Shown here piece by piece: positions 43,770 to 51,817 of a stretch of 64,000 bases of DNA. Origin of the DNA: Sphingomonas albertensis (GTDB lineage: Bacteria; Pseudomonadota; Alphaproteobacteria; Sphingomonadales; Sphingomonadaceae). How positions within the stretch are numbered: the stretch's first letter is position 1; each line of letters opens with the position of its first letter. The stretch covers positions 1 through 64,000 of the forward strand of contig NZ_JACONT010000008.1 of assembly GCF_014358075.1 (NCBI RefSeq). The letters run 5' to 3'. The notes below the pieces were generated by a model. It was not told the origin of the DNA. It worked only from the letters and a program-made list of their open reading frames with translations, and searched no databases. A program made the translations under genes and the position numbers.

Positions 43770-44477
43770 CTATGCTCGGGCTCCCCGAAGCCACGTCAGC
43801 AAGAACGGCTTGTGCGCGGCGGAGTCGCCGTTCGGGGTCTCGACGTCGATCCTGCGATGGTGGAACTGCCAATAGAGCATCACGCTCATGATCGCGGCGT
43901 AGAAGCACCATACCGAGGCGAAGGCATAGCCTTTGACAAGATGGACGATCGTCAGCCCGACGATGTTGAGAAGGCCGTACGTCCTGACGACGCGATGGCT
44001 CGACAACAGCAGCGCGCCGCACGTCGCCAATATGTACAGGATCGACACTGTCATGTTGCTGGTCATCGCGTTGCGGTACGCGATCGAGAAGTGTTCGACG
44101 AAGGCATGTACCGGGAACAGGACAAGGCCTGCGATATTCCAGGCGCATACGACGGCTCCGGCCATTGTCAGTCCCACGATCGCCTGCCGGCGCCATCCCG
44201 ACGGCTCCATCAGTGCCACCGCCGCCGGCATCAATGTCGGCAGAATGCCAAGCGCGTACAGCATGAACAGGAGGACCGCATGGTCGAGCGCGACCCGGCC
44301 GAGTGAGCCGTGGAACGCGAGCCAGACCAGTCCCTCGCAGAACTGATGCCCGGCGAACAGCAGCGGCACGGAGGCGAACAGCAGCGCCCGCGGCTCGCGG
44401 ACATGGCGCAGCGTCGCGACGCCGATCGCCGCCAGCATCCCGGAGGCGACGAAGCTCGCAGTAGCCGAAAAGCACAT
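43770..44477 (-). CDS. DUF6629-type multi-pass membrane protein
   Basis: 235-residue membrane protein with about seven hydrophobic segments. The opening MCFSATASFVASGML and the following AGHQFCEGLVWLAFHG are characteristic of the DUF6629 family, whose function is unknown. It lies 275 bp upstream of the DUF2235 gene on the same strand and may be separate from that unit. Confidence 0.75.
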   Translation of the reverse strand: MCFSATASFVASGMLAAIGVATLRHVREPRALLFASVPLLFAGHQFCEGLVWLAFHGSLGRVALDHAVLLFMLYALGILPTLMPAAVALMEPSGWRRQAIVGLTMAGAVVCAWNIAGLVLFPVHAFVEHFSIAYRNAMTSNMTVSILYILATCGALLLSSHRVVRTYGLLNIVGLTIVHLVKGYAFASVWCFYAAIMSVMLYWQFHHRRIDVETPNGDSAAHKPFLLTWLRGARA

Positions 44478-45262
44478 TCGCGTTCTTTCATGCCATTGGC
44501 GATGTCACGGCGTGGCGTGTTTCCTGCGACATAGCCAGCCGCGCCTGCCGCTGCCCGGCCGGCATCGCGTCTCGACCCTGGATATGTCGCCGACAGTCAA
44601 AACCTAGTGCCCACATCTTTTGCGGCGATCACCTGCCGCGATCCCGCTGCATAGCGAACAGCCCCTGCAACCTGTCTCGGGACAGGTCGGCAATGCTCAA
44701 TCCCGGTTCTCGCGGTCGCGCGGTCGCGCGGTCGATGTCGCGATGTCCGCTGCGGGATCGGTCGAAAGCACCGCGACGGCGCAAATCGCCAACCATCGGC
44801 GGCCGCACCATGGAACATCGACAAGGCCAGCGCCACGGCGCCCGGCGCCCAGGATGCTCCTTAACGGAACCGCGTCGGCTGACGCTCACCGGGCCCCGTG
44901 GGCTCAGCACCCAGGTTCGTGACGACGGGGTCGGCTTCACGAATGGAGGTGAAAACGAAAAGTACAGTGGAGCGGGCAACGCATCCGCGCGCGCCTGCCC
45001 AGACCGCGACGGACCCGCCGTCGCTCAGTCGAACACAAGCCACGACCATCCGGACGTGGATCCCAGCGTCGGTGGCAGACCGATGACGGGAGCGGACACC
45101 GTTGCCGGAGGCGTCAGCTCTTCAGGCCGCCTTTTCATCTGCCCGCCCGGCGCTAGCCGCCCCGGTCCCTGACCGAACGCTCCGGCGGATGGCCGCCGCG
45201 AACCCCGTTCGCCTGCCGACCGCGCTCGGCCCCGCCCTTTCCATAAAGAAGGAAGAAAACGC
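44478..45262. other. 785-bp intergenic region before the transposition genes
   Basis: No gene is supported. The region holds a hairpin-forming palindrome at 44671-44686 (CCTGTC-TCGG-GACAGG), a tandem GGTCGCGC stretch near 44710-44735 and a TGTCG...CGACA motif near 44584. It lies between the DUF6629 gene and the first transposase-like gene, and could include a promoter or an internal element boundary. I did not find a matching terminal repeat downstream of tniQ. Confidence 0.4.
44671..44686. repeat. short perfect palindrome
   Basis: CCTGTC-TCGG-GACAGG forms a 6-bp stem with a 4-base loop, isolated in a gene-free stretch. It could be a hairpin terminator without T-run or a protein-binding site; nothing else identifies it. 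Confidence 0.4.
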
Positions 45263-46228
45263 ATGGACGATCCAGACCTACGCGAGGTCGACCCACGACG
45301 TCTTGCCGAAACCAAACGCCGCATCGAAATCGTTCGCGAGTACGCGAAGATACAACGTCCTTCGGGCGCCGATGCGAAGCTGGCCGCAAGCGCGCTCGGG
45401 ATGAGCACGAGCAACTTCTCCCGGCTCGTGAAATCCTGGCGGGAGCATGGCCGGCTAAAGGCGGGGGTCACGTTCGAACGGCGCAGTCGAGCCGTAACCA
45501 GCAGCGCGAAAGGCATCCCGCACACGAGTCGGACCGCTGTCGAACGTGCGGTCGAGACAGCAGGCCCGATGGCCCGCTTCACGGATGTGGTCGCCGCCGC
45601 CGCGGGCGCGTGCGAAATGGATGGAACCCTCTGCCCTTCGAACGCCACGATCTGGCTGATCATGAACGACGTGCGCAGCCGGAATGGCGTCGACATCGCC
45701 TCCTCCTCGCCGTCGATCCTGGTGGCCCGCTGTACCCTCGACCTGCCTGTCCGGATTGGCAGGAGCGCCAGATTGCCGCACCTGCTGTTCGGCGTCGCGC
45801 TACCCGAGATGCGCGTCATCTCCGCCACTCCGGTGTTCTCCCACGCGTCGAAGGCGGACTTCGTCTCGTTCGCTCGAGATCTGCTATCGCGATACGGAGC
45901 GGCCGCCGACGGACGCCCCCTGCTCGCCGACGGCGTCACGCTCGGCGAGGAGAGATTGCCCGACGATCTGGCGACGATCGATGTCAGACATCCGGGCTCG
46001 AAGGCCTTCAACCTGCTACGCACCGCCATCGGCTCCAAACTCGACACCATTGGTATCGCCACCCCGTCCAGGACCCGTGTACCGGAACGACTGGAATGGA
46101 TGCGACGGGTCGATCAGAACGAAGCGTTGGACGCCATCCGTCACGCCGTCATGAGGCACAACATCGGCCGACCGAACGCGCCTTTGTTCAAACTTCGAAC
46201 AAAGGACACGGTAATCACCTCAGGATGA
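45263..46228 (+). CDS. transposase-like accessory protein A (degenerate integrase fold)
   Basis: 321-residue protein with the same overall plan as a Mu/TniA-type transposase but without a recognisable DDE triad. The N-terminus has a helix-turn-helix (KLAASALGMSTSNFSRLVKS). The middle is predicted to follow an RNase H-like strand pattern (PHLLFGVALPEMRVISATPV, then GRPLLADGVTLGE where a catalytic Asp is expected). The C-terminus is DNA-binding-like (FNLLRTAIGSKLDTIG). It is convergent with the next gene, overlapping its end by 14 bases, and precedes the TnsA-TniQ genes. A role in target choice or regulation is inferred from context only. Confidence 0.5.
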   Translation: MDDPDLREVDPRRLAETKRRIEIVREYAKIQRPSGADAKLAASALGMSTSNFSRLVKSWREHGRLKAGVTFERRSRAVTSSAKGIPHTSRTAVERAVETAGPMARFTDVVAAAAGACEMDGTLCPSNATIWLIMNDVRSRNGVDIASSSPSILVARCTLDLPVRIGRSARLPHLLFGVALPEMRVISATPVFSHASKADFVSFARDLLSRYGAAADGRPLLADGVTLGEERLPDDLATIDVRHPGSKAFNLLRTAIGSKLDTIGIATPSRTRVPERLEWMRRVDQNEALDAIRHAVMRHNIGRPNAPLFKLRTKDTVITSG

Positions 46229-47444
46229 TCGGCGCCTTGCGAACCAGATCATTCAATAGCCCGACGAGATTGCCGGGCGGCGGTGCCGGCGTCTGTACGG
46301 GACCACCGAAGTGCTCGGCGAGAGTTGCGGTATTGTACCGCGCGACCTCTCCCTCGATGACCATGAGCGCCTCGTCCGCGTCAACGGGTGTGGATTGCTC
46401 CGCATCGATCGTCTCGCGCTCCGCCTTCACCACCGAGGAGAGAGCGAGCCTTCCTATGGTGGGTCCGACGATCTTGCGCAGGTAGGCCCCGTGTCTGCGC
46501 TTTCGCGTTACCAGGCCGATCTTTATGTTGGATCCGAAATCGACCGCCGCAGCGCTCAATTCGAACCAGTTGTCGATGTCGTCGCCCATCTCAGGGTCCC
46601 CCCCGACGACCGCGTCGATCTCAGCGCACGCCGTCGCCCAGGGTAGCCCCCTCGCCCATGGACTCGATAGACGCTGAAGCGCGTCGGAAGCGACCTGCAT
46701 GAACACGCGCGCGCTATCCGTCAGGTCACCCAGCTGGAACCCCAGGATCAGACCGGAGACGCGGTCGATCAGCGCGAAGATGATCCAGGAGCGACCATCG
46801 TGCCGTTTGAGCGTGCAGCCCGCACAGTCGTACACGATGTAGTTTCCCACACCGGCGCGATTTTGTCTGCGGTGCCGTGCCTGCTCGATGTACTGGCGCA
46901 GTTTGCTCTCGCCCGGCAACTTGGCGACCAGCGGCTCGGCCGTCTCCCTCAGCCGGACGACCTGAGCTCGTACAGACGACCCATCGAGCTCCGTCACGAC
47001 CCGGTGGGCTTCCCGCAGCAGCGTGGCGTTGACGTCTTCGGCTATCCGCGCGGCGCTCGACCGGTCGACGGTCGCCAACACTCCCAGCGAAGCGAGGGAT
47101 TCACGACGGCCCCAGTCCGAGATCAATCGATAGAAGCGGCTGGCGCTCGTTCCTGCGGCAACGGCAGCGTCTGCCACAGACATCGAACCCTTCGCGTCCT
47201 TCCAATCGCGCAATGCCTCGAGTCGTCTGGCTGCCTTGGCCCGCTTCAGCGGGCTTAGTGAAGCCCAGTACGCCACCTCCTCCGACGACAGCTTCGGTCC
47301 GAGCATCTCCATCAGCACTGGCTGCGCCGAAGCTTCGACGCGCGCCTGCAACATGGGCGCTAGCATGGCCACCTCCCCCTCTGGAGGGCCGAGGGGTTGC
47401 GCGGATGCGCCCTTTGTCGATGTATCTCCTGCAGCTCGAGCCAT
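46215..47444 (-). CDS. transposase-like accessory protein B (degenerate integrase fold)
   Basis: 409-residue protein. The N-terminal third carries a helix-turn-helix (VADAAVAAGTSASRFYRLIS) very like that of the neighbour at 45263. The centre has a partial rve-like core, NYIVYDCAGCTLKRHDGRSW followed by FALIDRVSGLILGFQLGDLT, which parallels the first strands of the TniA core at 48573-50843, but the later catalytic Asp and the VERF-type Glu are not evident. The C-terminus is acidic. It is divergent from the tnsA gene with an operator-like repeat region between them, so it may repress the transposition operon. This is an inference. Confidence 0.5.
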   Translation of the reverse strand: MARAAGDTSTKGASAQPLGPPEGEVAMLAPMLQARVEASAQPVLMEMLGPKLSSEEVAYWASLSPLKRAKAARRLEALRDWKDAKGSMSVADAAVAAGTSASRFYRLISDWGRRESLASLGVLATVDRSSAARIAEDVNATLLREAHRVVTELDGSSVRAQVVRLRETAEPLVAKLPGESKLRQYIEQARHRRQNRAGVGNYIVYDCAGCTLKRHDGRSWIIFALIDRVSGLILGFQLGDLTDSARVFMQVASDALQRLSSPWARGLPWATACAEIDAVVGGDPEMGDDIDNWFELSAAAVDFGSNIKIGLVTRKRRHGAYLRKIVGPTIGRLALSSVVKAERETIDAEQSTPVDADEALMVIEGEVARYNTATLAEHFGGPVQTPAPPPGNLVGLLNDLVRKAPIILR

Positions 47445-47491
47445 CCCCCTCCGTAGCCGAGCGGACAGCTATATCAAAGCGCCGACAGTCC

Positions 47492-47504
47492 AGTTTCTGA
47501 AACT
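47492..47504. promoter_or_regulatory. palindrome in the divergent promoter of the transposition operon
   Basis: AGTTTC-T-GAAACT is a perfect 6-1-6 inverted repeat between the two divergent genes. A related half-site TAGTTTCAAAAAC lies about 45 bases on, and a direct repeat (CTTGCAAAGGTC, CTTGCGAAAGATC) lies between them. It is a likely operator, or a transposase-binding cluster. Confidence 0.45.
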
Positions 47505-47572
47505 ACTTGCAAAGGTCCTTGCGAAAGATCATATGAGTTTTGCAATTAGTTTCAAAAACGAGAGGTGGTCCG

Positions 47573-48460
47573 ATGGACGCGATGATGAACCCGCCCTACC
47601 CCAATGCCGATCCCGACGAGACACCGGTGATCGAGCTGACGATTCCGTCCGCCATCTCATGCGCACCAGCCCGCGCCAGCCGCATCGGCGGAGTGGCTCG
47701 CGTCCACCCGTACTGGTCGGCGCTGGCCACGGCTCCAGCCGTAACCGACCCCGCCCCGAACTGGGGACCAGGCGAGGTCACGTCGGTCGACACCCGCTCC
47801 GCCGTCACGTTCCACCGGACCACGGGATCGTTCCAGGCTCTGAGCGTCAAGACCGGGCGGATGATCTCGGGTATCGGACCGTACGAGCAGGCGCAGTCGG
47901 AGGAACTGGAGGCCGATCCGGAAACGGTGGCTTACGATCTCCAGGGTCTCAAGACGGCGTGGGTCGGAGGGCCCAGCTATCTGAGCGATTTCCACGCGCT
48001 CCACGTGACCAAGGGCGTGGTCGCTGGCGAGGTCAAGGCGGACCGCTCGTACTTTCTCGAACAGTCGTATGCGGAGATCATGGCGAACGCCAAACGGACC
48101 TTCGCCGCGGTCGACATCACGTTCGAGGAGAAGGACGGAACGTCGATGTTCCTGAACCAGGTCCGCCGCCTGAACGTGCGTCGGGCCTATTGTGACCGCT
48201 TCCACGAGGCCTCGCCGGCGCAGACCGATCGCGTGCGGGAACTGGTTTCCGCCGACGGCGGCACGACCCTTGGTCGGATTCATTCGATCCTCGCCAACGA
48301 CCCCCGCACCGCGCAGCAGTTGGTGCACGGGCTCCTCTGCCGTCGCGTCCTCGGCTACGATCTCAATACTCCCACCCGCAGCGATACGCTCGTCTACGCG
48401 CCCGCCAAGCCGGCGCTGTGGGTCGACATCCGCGACATCCAGCGGACCGAAGCCGCCTGA
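47573..48460 (+). CDS. tnsA: TnsA-like heteromeric transposase endonuclease
   Basis: 295-residue protein with the pattern of a TnsA-family restriction-like endonuclease, which cuts the 5-prime ends during cut-and-paste transposition. The candidate catalytic set is Glu110 or Glu111 (QAQSEELEADPE), Asp139 (SYLSDFHALHV) and Glu153-x-Lys155 (VVAGEVKADRSYF), in the usual order E...D...ExK. The C-terminal half (IHSILANDPRTAQQLVHGLL) resembles the TnsA C-terminal winged helix that contacts TnsC. ATG 47573 is preceded by AGAGGTGG. It is the first gene of the tnsA-tniA-tniB-tniQ run. Confidence 0.72.
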   Translation: MDAMMNPPYPNADPDETPVIELTIPSAISCAPARASRIGGVARVHPYWSALATAPAVTDPAPNWGPGEVTSVDTRSAVTFHRTTGSFQALSVKTGRMISGIGPYEQAQSEELEADPETVAYDLQGLKTAWVGGPSYLSDFHALHVTKGVVAGEVKADRSYFLEQSYAEIMANAKRTFAAVDITFEEKDGTSMFLNQVRRLNVRRAYCDRFHEASPAQTDRVRELVSADGGTTLGRIHSILANDPRTAQQLVHGLLCRRVLGYDLNTPTRSDTLVYAPAKPALWVDIRDIQRTEAA

Positions 48461-48572
48461 AGTCGGCGGTCCGTAGACCGCCACCCGATCACGACATTCT
48501 CAGTCATGGCCGCGGTGGCCATGACCCGGAATCCGCCAGCGAGCGCGCTGGCGGAAACGAAGGAGCCTTGCC

Positions 48573-50843
48573 ATGGCTATGCAGACCAATTCAACGCCGT
48601 ACACGCCCGCGCCGTGCACGGGCATCGCCCCAATGACCTTGCCCATCGGAGGCCGGTACAAGATCGACGGGCGAACCGTCCGCCTCGAGCGGATCTTCGA
48701 CGACGAGAACATCGAGATAATTGATCAGCAGACGCTCGGTCGCGTGCAGGTGAAGGATCCGGAAACGGGTGCCCTCTCCGCCCCCACCCTCGGCTGGCTA
48801 CGCCAGATGTACAAGGAGGGGCGTGCCCACGCCCTCGACGAGGCCGAGACCAGCGCTGAGAAGCAGGGCCGGTACGCGCTGCTCGATCCGGACGTCTGCA
48901 TTGATCGCGATCCGAAGTGGCGCTGGCGCTCGTCGCTGGCGAACCGCGCCATTGCCGACGGGATCAAATCCACGGACGCCGCCAGCGGAGTGTGGTTGGA
49001 TCAGAACTACGGGCGCGAAAAGGACGATCTTCACTACCCGAAACCGTCTGCGAGCACGCACCGACGCTGGGTATCGAAAGTCCGCAAGCAGGGATCGAGC
49101 GCCGGTGTGCTGGTATCACTCGTGGGCCGCCGCCGCGGCAGTTCGCAGCTCGATGCCGTGCGCGACGCGCTCGTCCACGAGGCCGCGTTGTTCTACTGGA
49201 CGCGGCCCGAGGCGGAACAGAAGCACGCACAGACCTGGCTCGAGGATCAGGTCGCGATCCTGAACGAGAAGCTGCCAGCCGATGCAGAAAGGATCAAGCC
49301 CCCCAGCCGTGAGGCTCTGCGGCTGCGCATTCATCGGCTGCGCTGCTACGACACCGTAAAGGCCAAGTTCGGCCAAAAGGAGGCCGACCGCCTCTTCGTG
49401 GGCTCTGACGAGGCTATCACCGCGGTGGATCTGCTCGAGATCGGGCTCATGGACGCCACGACGCTGGAACAGGTCGTGGTGTTCGACGACGACTGGTTGC
49501 TGCCGGCCTGCCGCATCCGCATCACCGCGCTCATGGATCTGAAATCCCACGCGATCACGGGCTTTCACGTCTATGCGGGGCCCAATCGCGCGGAGACGTC
49601 GCTGGAGACCATCATCTCCTCGATGATGCCGCCCGACGTGCCGCCCGCCATGCTGAAGCGCCATCCCATGCTGGCTTGGATGTTCGGCAAGTACGCGAAG
49701 CTCCTCCCCGACAATGAGAAGGCACTCATCGGACCGTCGACCCTTCCGTCCATCAACGAGGTTGGCATCGACGTGATGCCCGCCCCCGTGAACATGCCGA
49801 CGGCGAAGGCGGCGCTCGAGCGGTTCTGGAGGACGCTGAAGGACGCGCTGCGCCAGGTTCCCGGCACGATCATCGACCCGAAACGCGCAAAGGATCTGGA
49901 CTTGGACGCGGTCGATGCCGCCTGTCTCACGCTTCCCCAGCTCCGTGCGCTCGTCACCCAGGTCGTGGCCGGCTTCAACTCCAGCCCGTGCCGCGGCCTC
50001 GACAACCAGTCGCCGGCAATGGTCTGGCAGCAGAACATCCGCAACCGCGCCACCCGGGGATTCGAGGACATCGCGCGCGTACGCCGGGTCCTCGGGCGGA
50101 CGGAGACCGCGCTGCTGACCTTCGACGGCGTCGAGCTCAACGGTATCCGCTACCGGAACGTCGCGGCCGTGACCGGCCTGCTGGACAACCTCGCAAACAC
50201 GCAGGCTGTGCGGGGGCGACGCAAGAACGGGGACATAACCGTCGACGTGAAGGTCCGCATCTCTCCGGCGAACCTGGACTCGATCCAGGTCTGGGATCCG
50301 ATCGCCGAAGAGTGGGTGGTGCTTCCGTCCACCCAGCCCCGCTACACCCACCAGCTTTCCGAATGGGAGCATCGCGAGTTCACCCGAATGGCAAAGAAGC
50401 GCAACGAGCCCTTCGCGTCCGAGAAGGACCGCCTCTTCTCCAAGTCCGAGACCATGCGGATGATCGACGAGTTCGCACCCAAGCTGCCCTTCCAGCAGCG
50501 TCGCAACATGGCGGCGCTGTACCTTTCGCAGCAGGTGAAGCGTCTGGCGGGACCGGTCGCGGAGCAGCCCGCCCCGGTTCCACTCGATGACATGGCCCCC
50601 GGAGCGGAGCAGGCGACCATGGAGTCGACCCGCAAGGACGATGGGCTGCCCGCCTCCCCTGGCGCCTCCGGCCGCTCGCAATCGTCCAGGACGATCATCG
50701 CTCCCGACCGCCTGGATGACGACAACACCCTTCCAGGCGGTCACGACGATGCCGGCGACATCGACTGGGATGACGTGGAGACTCCCCCGCCCACCGATCT
50801 CGAGGTCGGTTATGAACCGCCCTTCACGGAGGACGACAAGTGA
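48573..50843 (+). CDS. tniA: TniA/TnsB-type Mu-family DDE transposase
   Basis: 756-residue transposase. N-terminal helix-turn-helix domains (about 85-260) precede a rve core: VVVFDDDWLLP at 301-310 with the first acidic residues, MDLKSHAITGFHVYAG at 321-336, LLPDNEKALIG near 378-387, and the helix KAALERFWRTLKDAL with Glu416. A Mu-type C-terminal barrel and a disordered acidic tail that probably contacts the ATPase follow. The second catalytic Asp is not in the usual DNGxEF context, so the triad assignment is tentative. The ATG overlaps no gene; the stop overlaps the tniB start by 4 bases. Confidence 0.85.
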   Translation: MAMQTNSTPYTPAPCTGIAPMTLPIGGRYKIDGRTVRLERIFDDENIEIIDQQTLGRVQVKDPETGALSAPTLGWLRQMYKEGRAHALDEAETSAEKQGRYALLDPDVCIDRDPKWRWRSSLANRAIADGIKSTDAASGVWLDQNYGREKDDLHYPKPSASTHRRWVSKVRKQGSSAGVLVSLVGRRRGSSQLDAVRDALVHEAALFYWTRPEAEQKHAQTWLEDQVAILNEKLPADAERIKPPSREALRLRIHRLRCYDTVKAKFGQKEADRLFVGSDEAITAVDLLEIGLMDATTLEQVVVFDDDWLLPACRIRITALMDLKSHAITGFHVYAGPNRAETSLETIISSMMPPDVPPAMLKRHPMLAWMFGKYAKLLPDNEKALIGPSTLPSINEVGIDVMPAPVNMPTAKAALERFWRTLKDALRQVPGTIIDPKRAKDLDLDAVDAACLTLPQLRALVTQVVAGFNSSPCRGLDNQSPAMVWQQNIRNRATRGFEDIARVRRVLGRTETALLTFDGVELNGIRYRNVAAVTGLLDNLANTQAVRGRRKNGDITVDVKVRISPANLDSIQVWDPIAEEWVVLPSTQPRYTHQLSEWEHREFTRMAKKRNEPFASEKDRLFSKSETMRMIDEFAPKLPFQQRRNMAALYLSQQVKRLAGPVAEQPAPVPLDDMAPGAEQATMESTRKDDGLPASPGASGRSQSSRTIIAPDRLDDDNTLPGGHDDAGDIDWDDVETPPPTDLEVGYEPPFTEDDK

Positions 50844-51817
50844 GTACGCCAGATCAGAACGGGGGGAGCGGCACGCCGCTCCCCCGCACCGGTCATGCGT
50901 TGCCGCAGTTCGACGAGGCAACCGACATACGTCTCGCCGACGCTTTGAGATCCTTCAAGACGATCTTTCTCGAATATGAACGCCAACGCGCGATCCAGTC
51001 ACGGATCAACGTCCTTCTCATCTCGTGCATCGGAATACGCGATGTGCCGCTCGACGGCCGGCGGCTAAGCGAAGTCTCGCAGGCAGGTAAGTCCAAGATG
51101 TTGACCGTGTTCCGAGACCGGATCAACCAGTCGCCGATGGCGGACGGAAGCGTGCCGAACCCTCATCGCGTGCTGTATTTCGAACTGAAGGGTTCGCAGA
51201 CGCTCAAGATGTTGTGCGTGATGATCCTGCAGAAGCTCGGCGACCCCCACTGGAACGAGGGCAATGGCGACGACGTCCAGGAACGCGTACGCGTGTTTCT
51301 TCGCCAGCGAGGCGTACAGCTGCTCATCATCGACGAGGTGCAGCATCTCGCGGGCGATTCGCAGAACAAGATGGACATCACGGACGAGCTCAAGCTGTTT
51401 CTCGATGCCGGCATCGTTCCGGTCGTCTTTGCAGGAAACGAAAAGTCCAAGAAGTTCTTCGAGAGAAACGAGCAGTTATGCGCACGGCTTGGGCGCCCGC
51501 TGGAACTCACTCCGCTCAGCGGCGGGCTCGCCCACGACCGCGTACTCTTCAAGACGTTCTGCCGGGACCTGGACGCCGCGATGGTCGCCAAGTCGATAAC
51601 GCGGGCTTCGTCGAACCTATCTGAAAAGGTGGCTCTCAAGGGACTTTTGGCTGCTTCCAGAGGCCGCGTCGGTCGAGTCGTGCGCATCGTGGAGGTTGCC
51701 ATGGAGCACGCCGTCTCGCGCGACGCGGATTACATCGAAATGTACGACCTGTCGCACGCGATCGAGACCTTCGCCATGCCTCAGCGGTACGTCGCCAAGA
51801 ACCCCTTCACGCCATGA
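50840..51817 (+). CDS. tniB: TniB/TnsC-type AAA+ ATPase
   Basis: 325-residue AAA+ ATPase that couples target selection to the transposase. Walker A is SQAGKSKML (80-88), a shortened form of GxxxxGKS/T; Walker B is LLIIDEVQHL (161-170), followed by sensor-1-like VPVVFAGNEKS. The C-terminal helical lid (RGRVGRVVRIVEVAMEHAV) matches TniB proteins. Its start overlaps tniA and its stop overlaps tniQ, each by 4 bases, giving coupled synthesis of the complex. Confidence 0.85.
   Translation: MSTPDQNGGSGTPLPRTGHALPQFDEATDIRLADALRSFKTIFLEYERQRAIQSRINVLLISCIGIRDVPLDGRRLSEVSQAGKSKMLTVFRDRINQSPMADGSVPNPHRVLYFELKGSQTLKMLCVMILQKLGDPHWNEGNGDDVQERVRVFLRQRGVQLLIIDEVQHLAGDSQNKMDITDELKLFLDAGIVPVVFAGNEKSKKFFERNEQLCARLGRPLELTPLSGGLAHDRVLFKTFCRDLDAAMVAKSITRASSNLSEKVALKGLLAASRGRVGRVVRIVEVAMEHAVSRDADYIEMYDLSHAIETFAMPQRYVAKNPFTP

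Noticed and set aside
49116..50921. 601-codon minus-strand frame opposite tniA
   Set aside because: The sequence is Arg/Gly/His-rich low complexity, while the plus strand encodes a coherent transposase with coupled neighbours.
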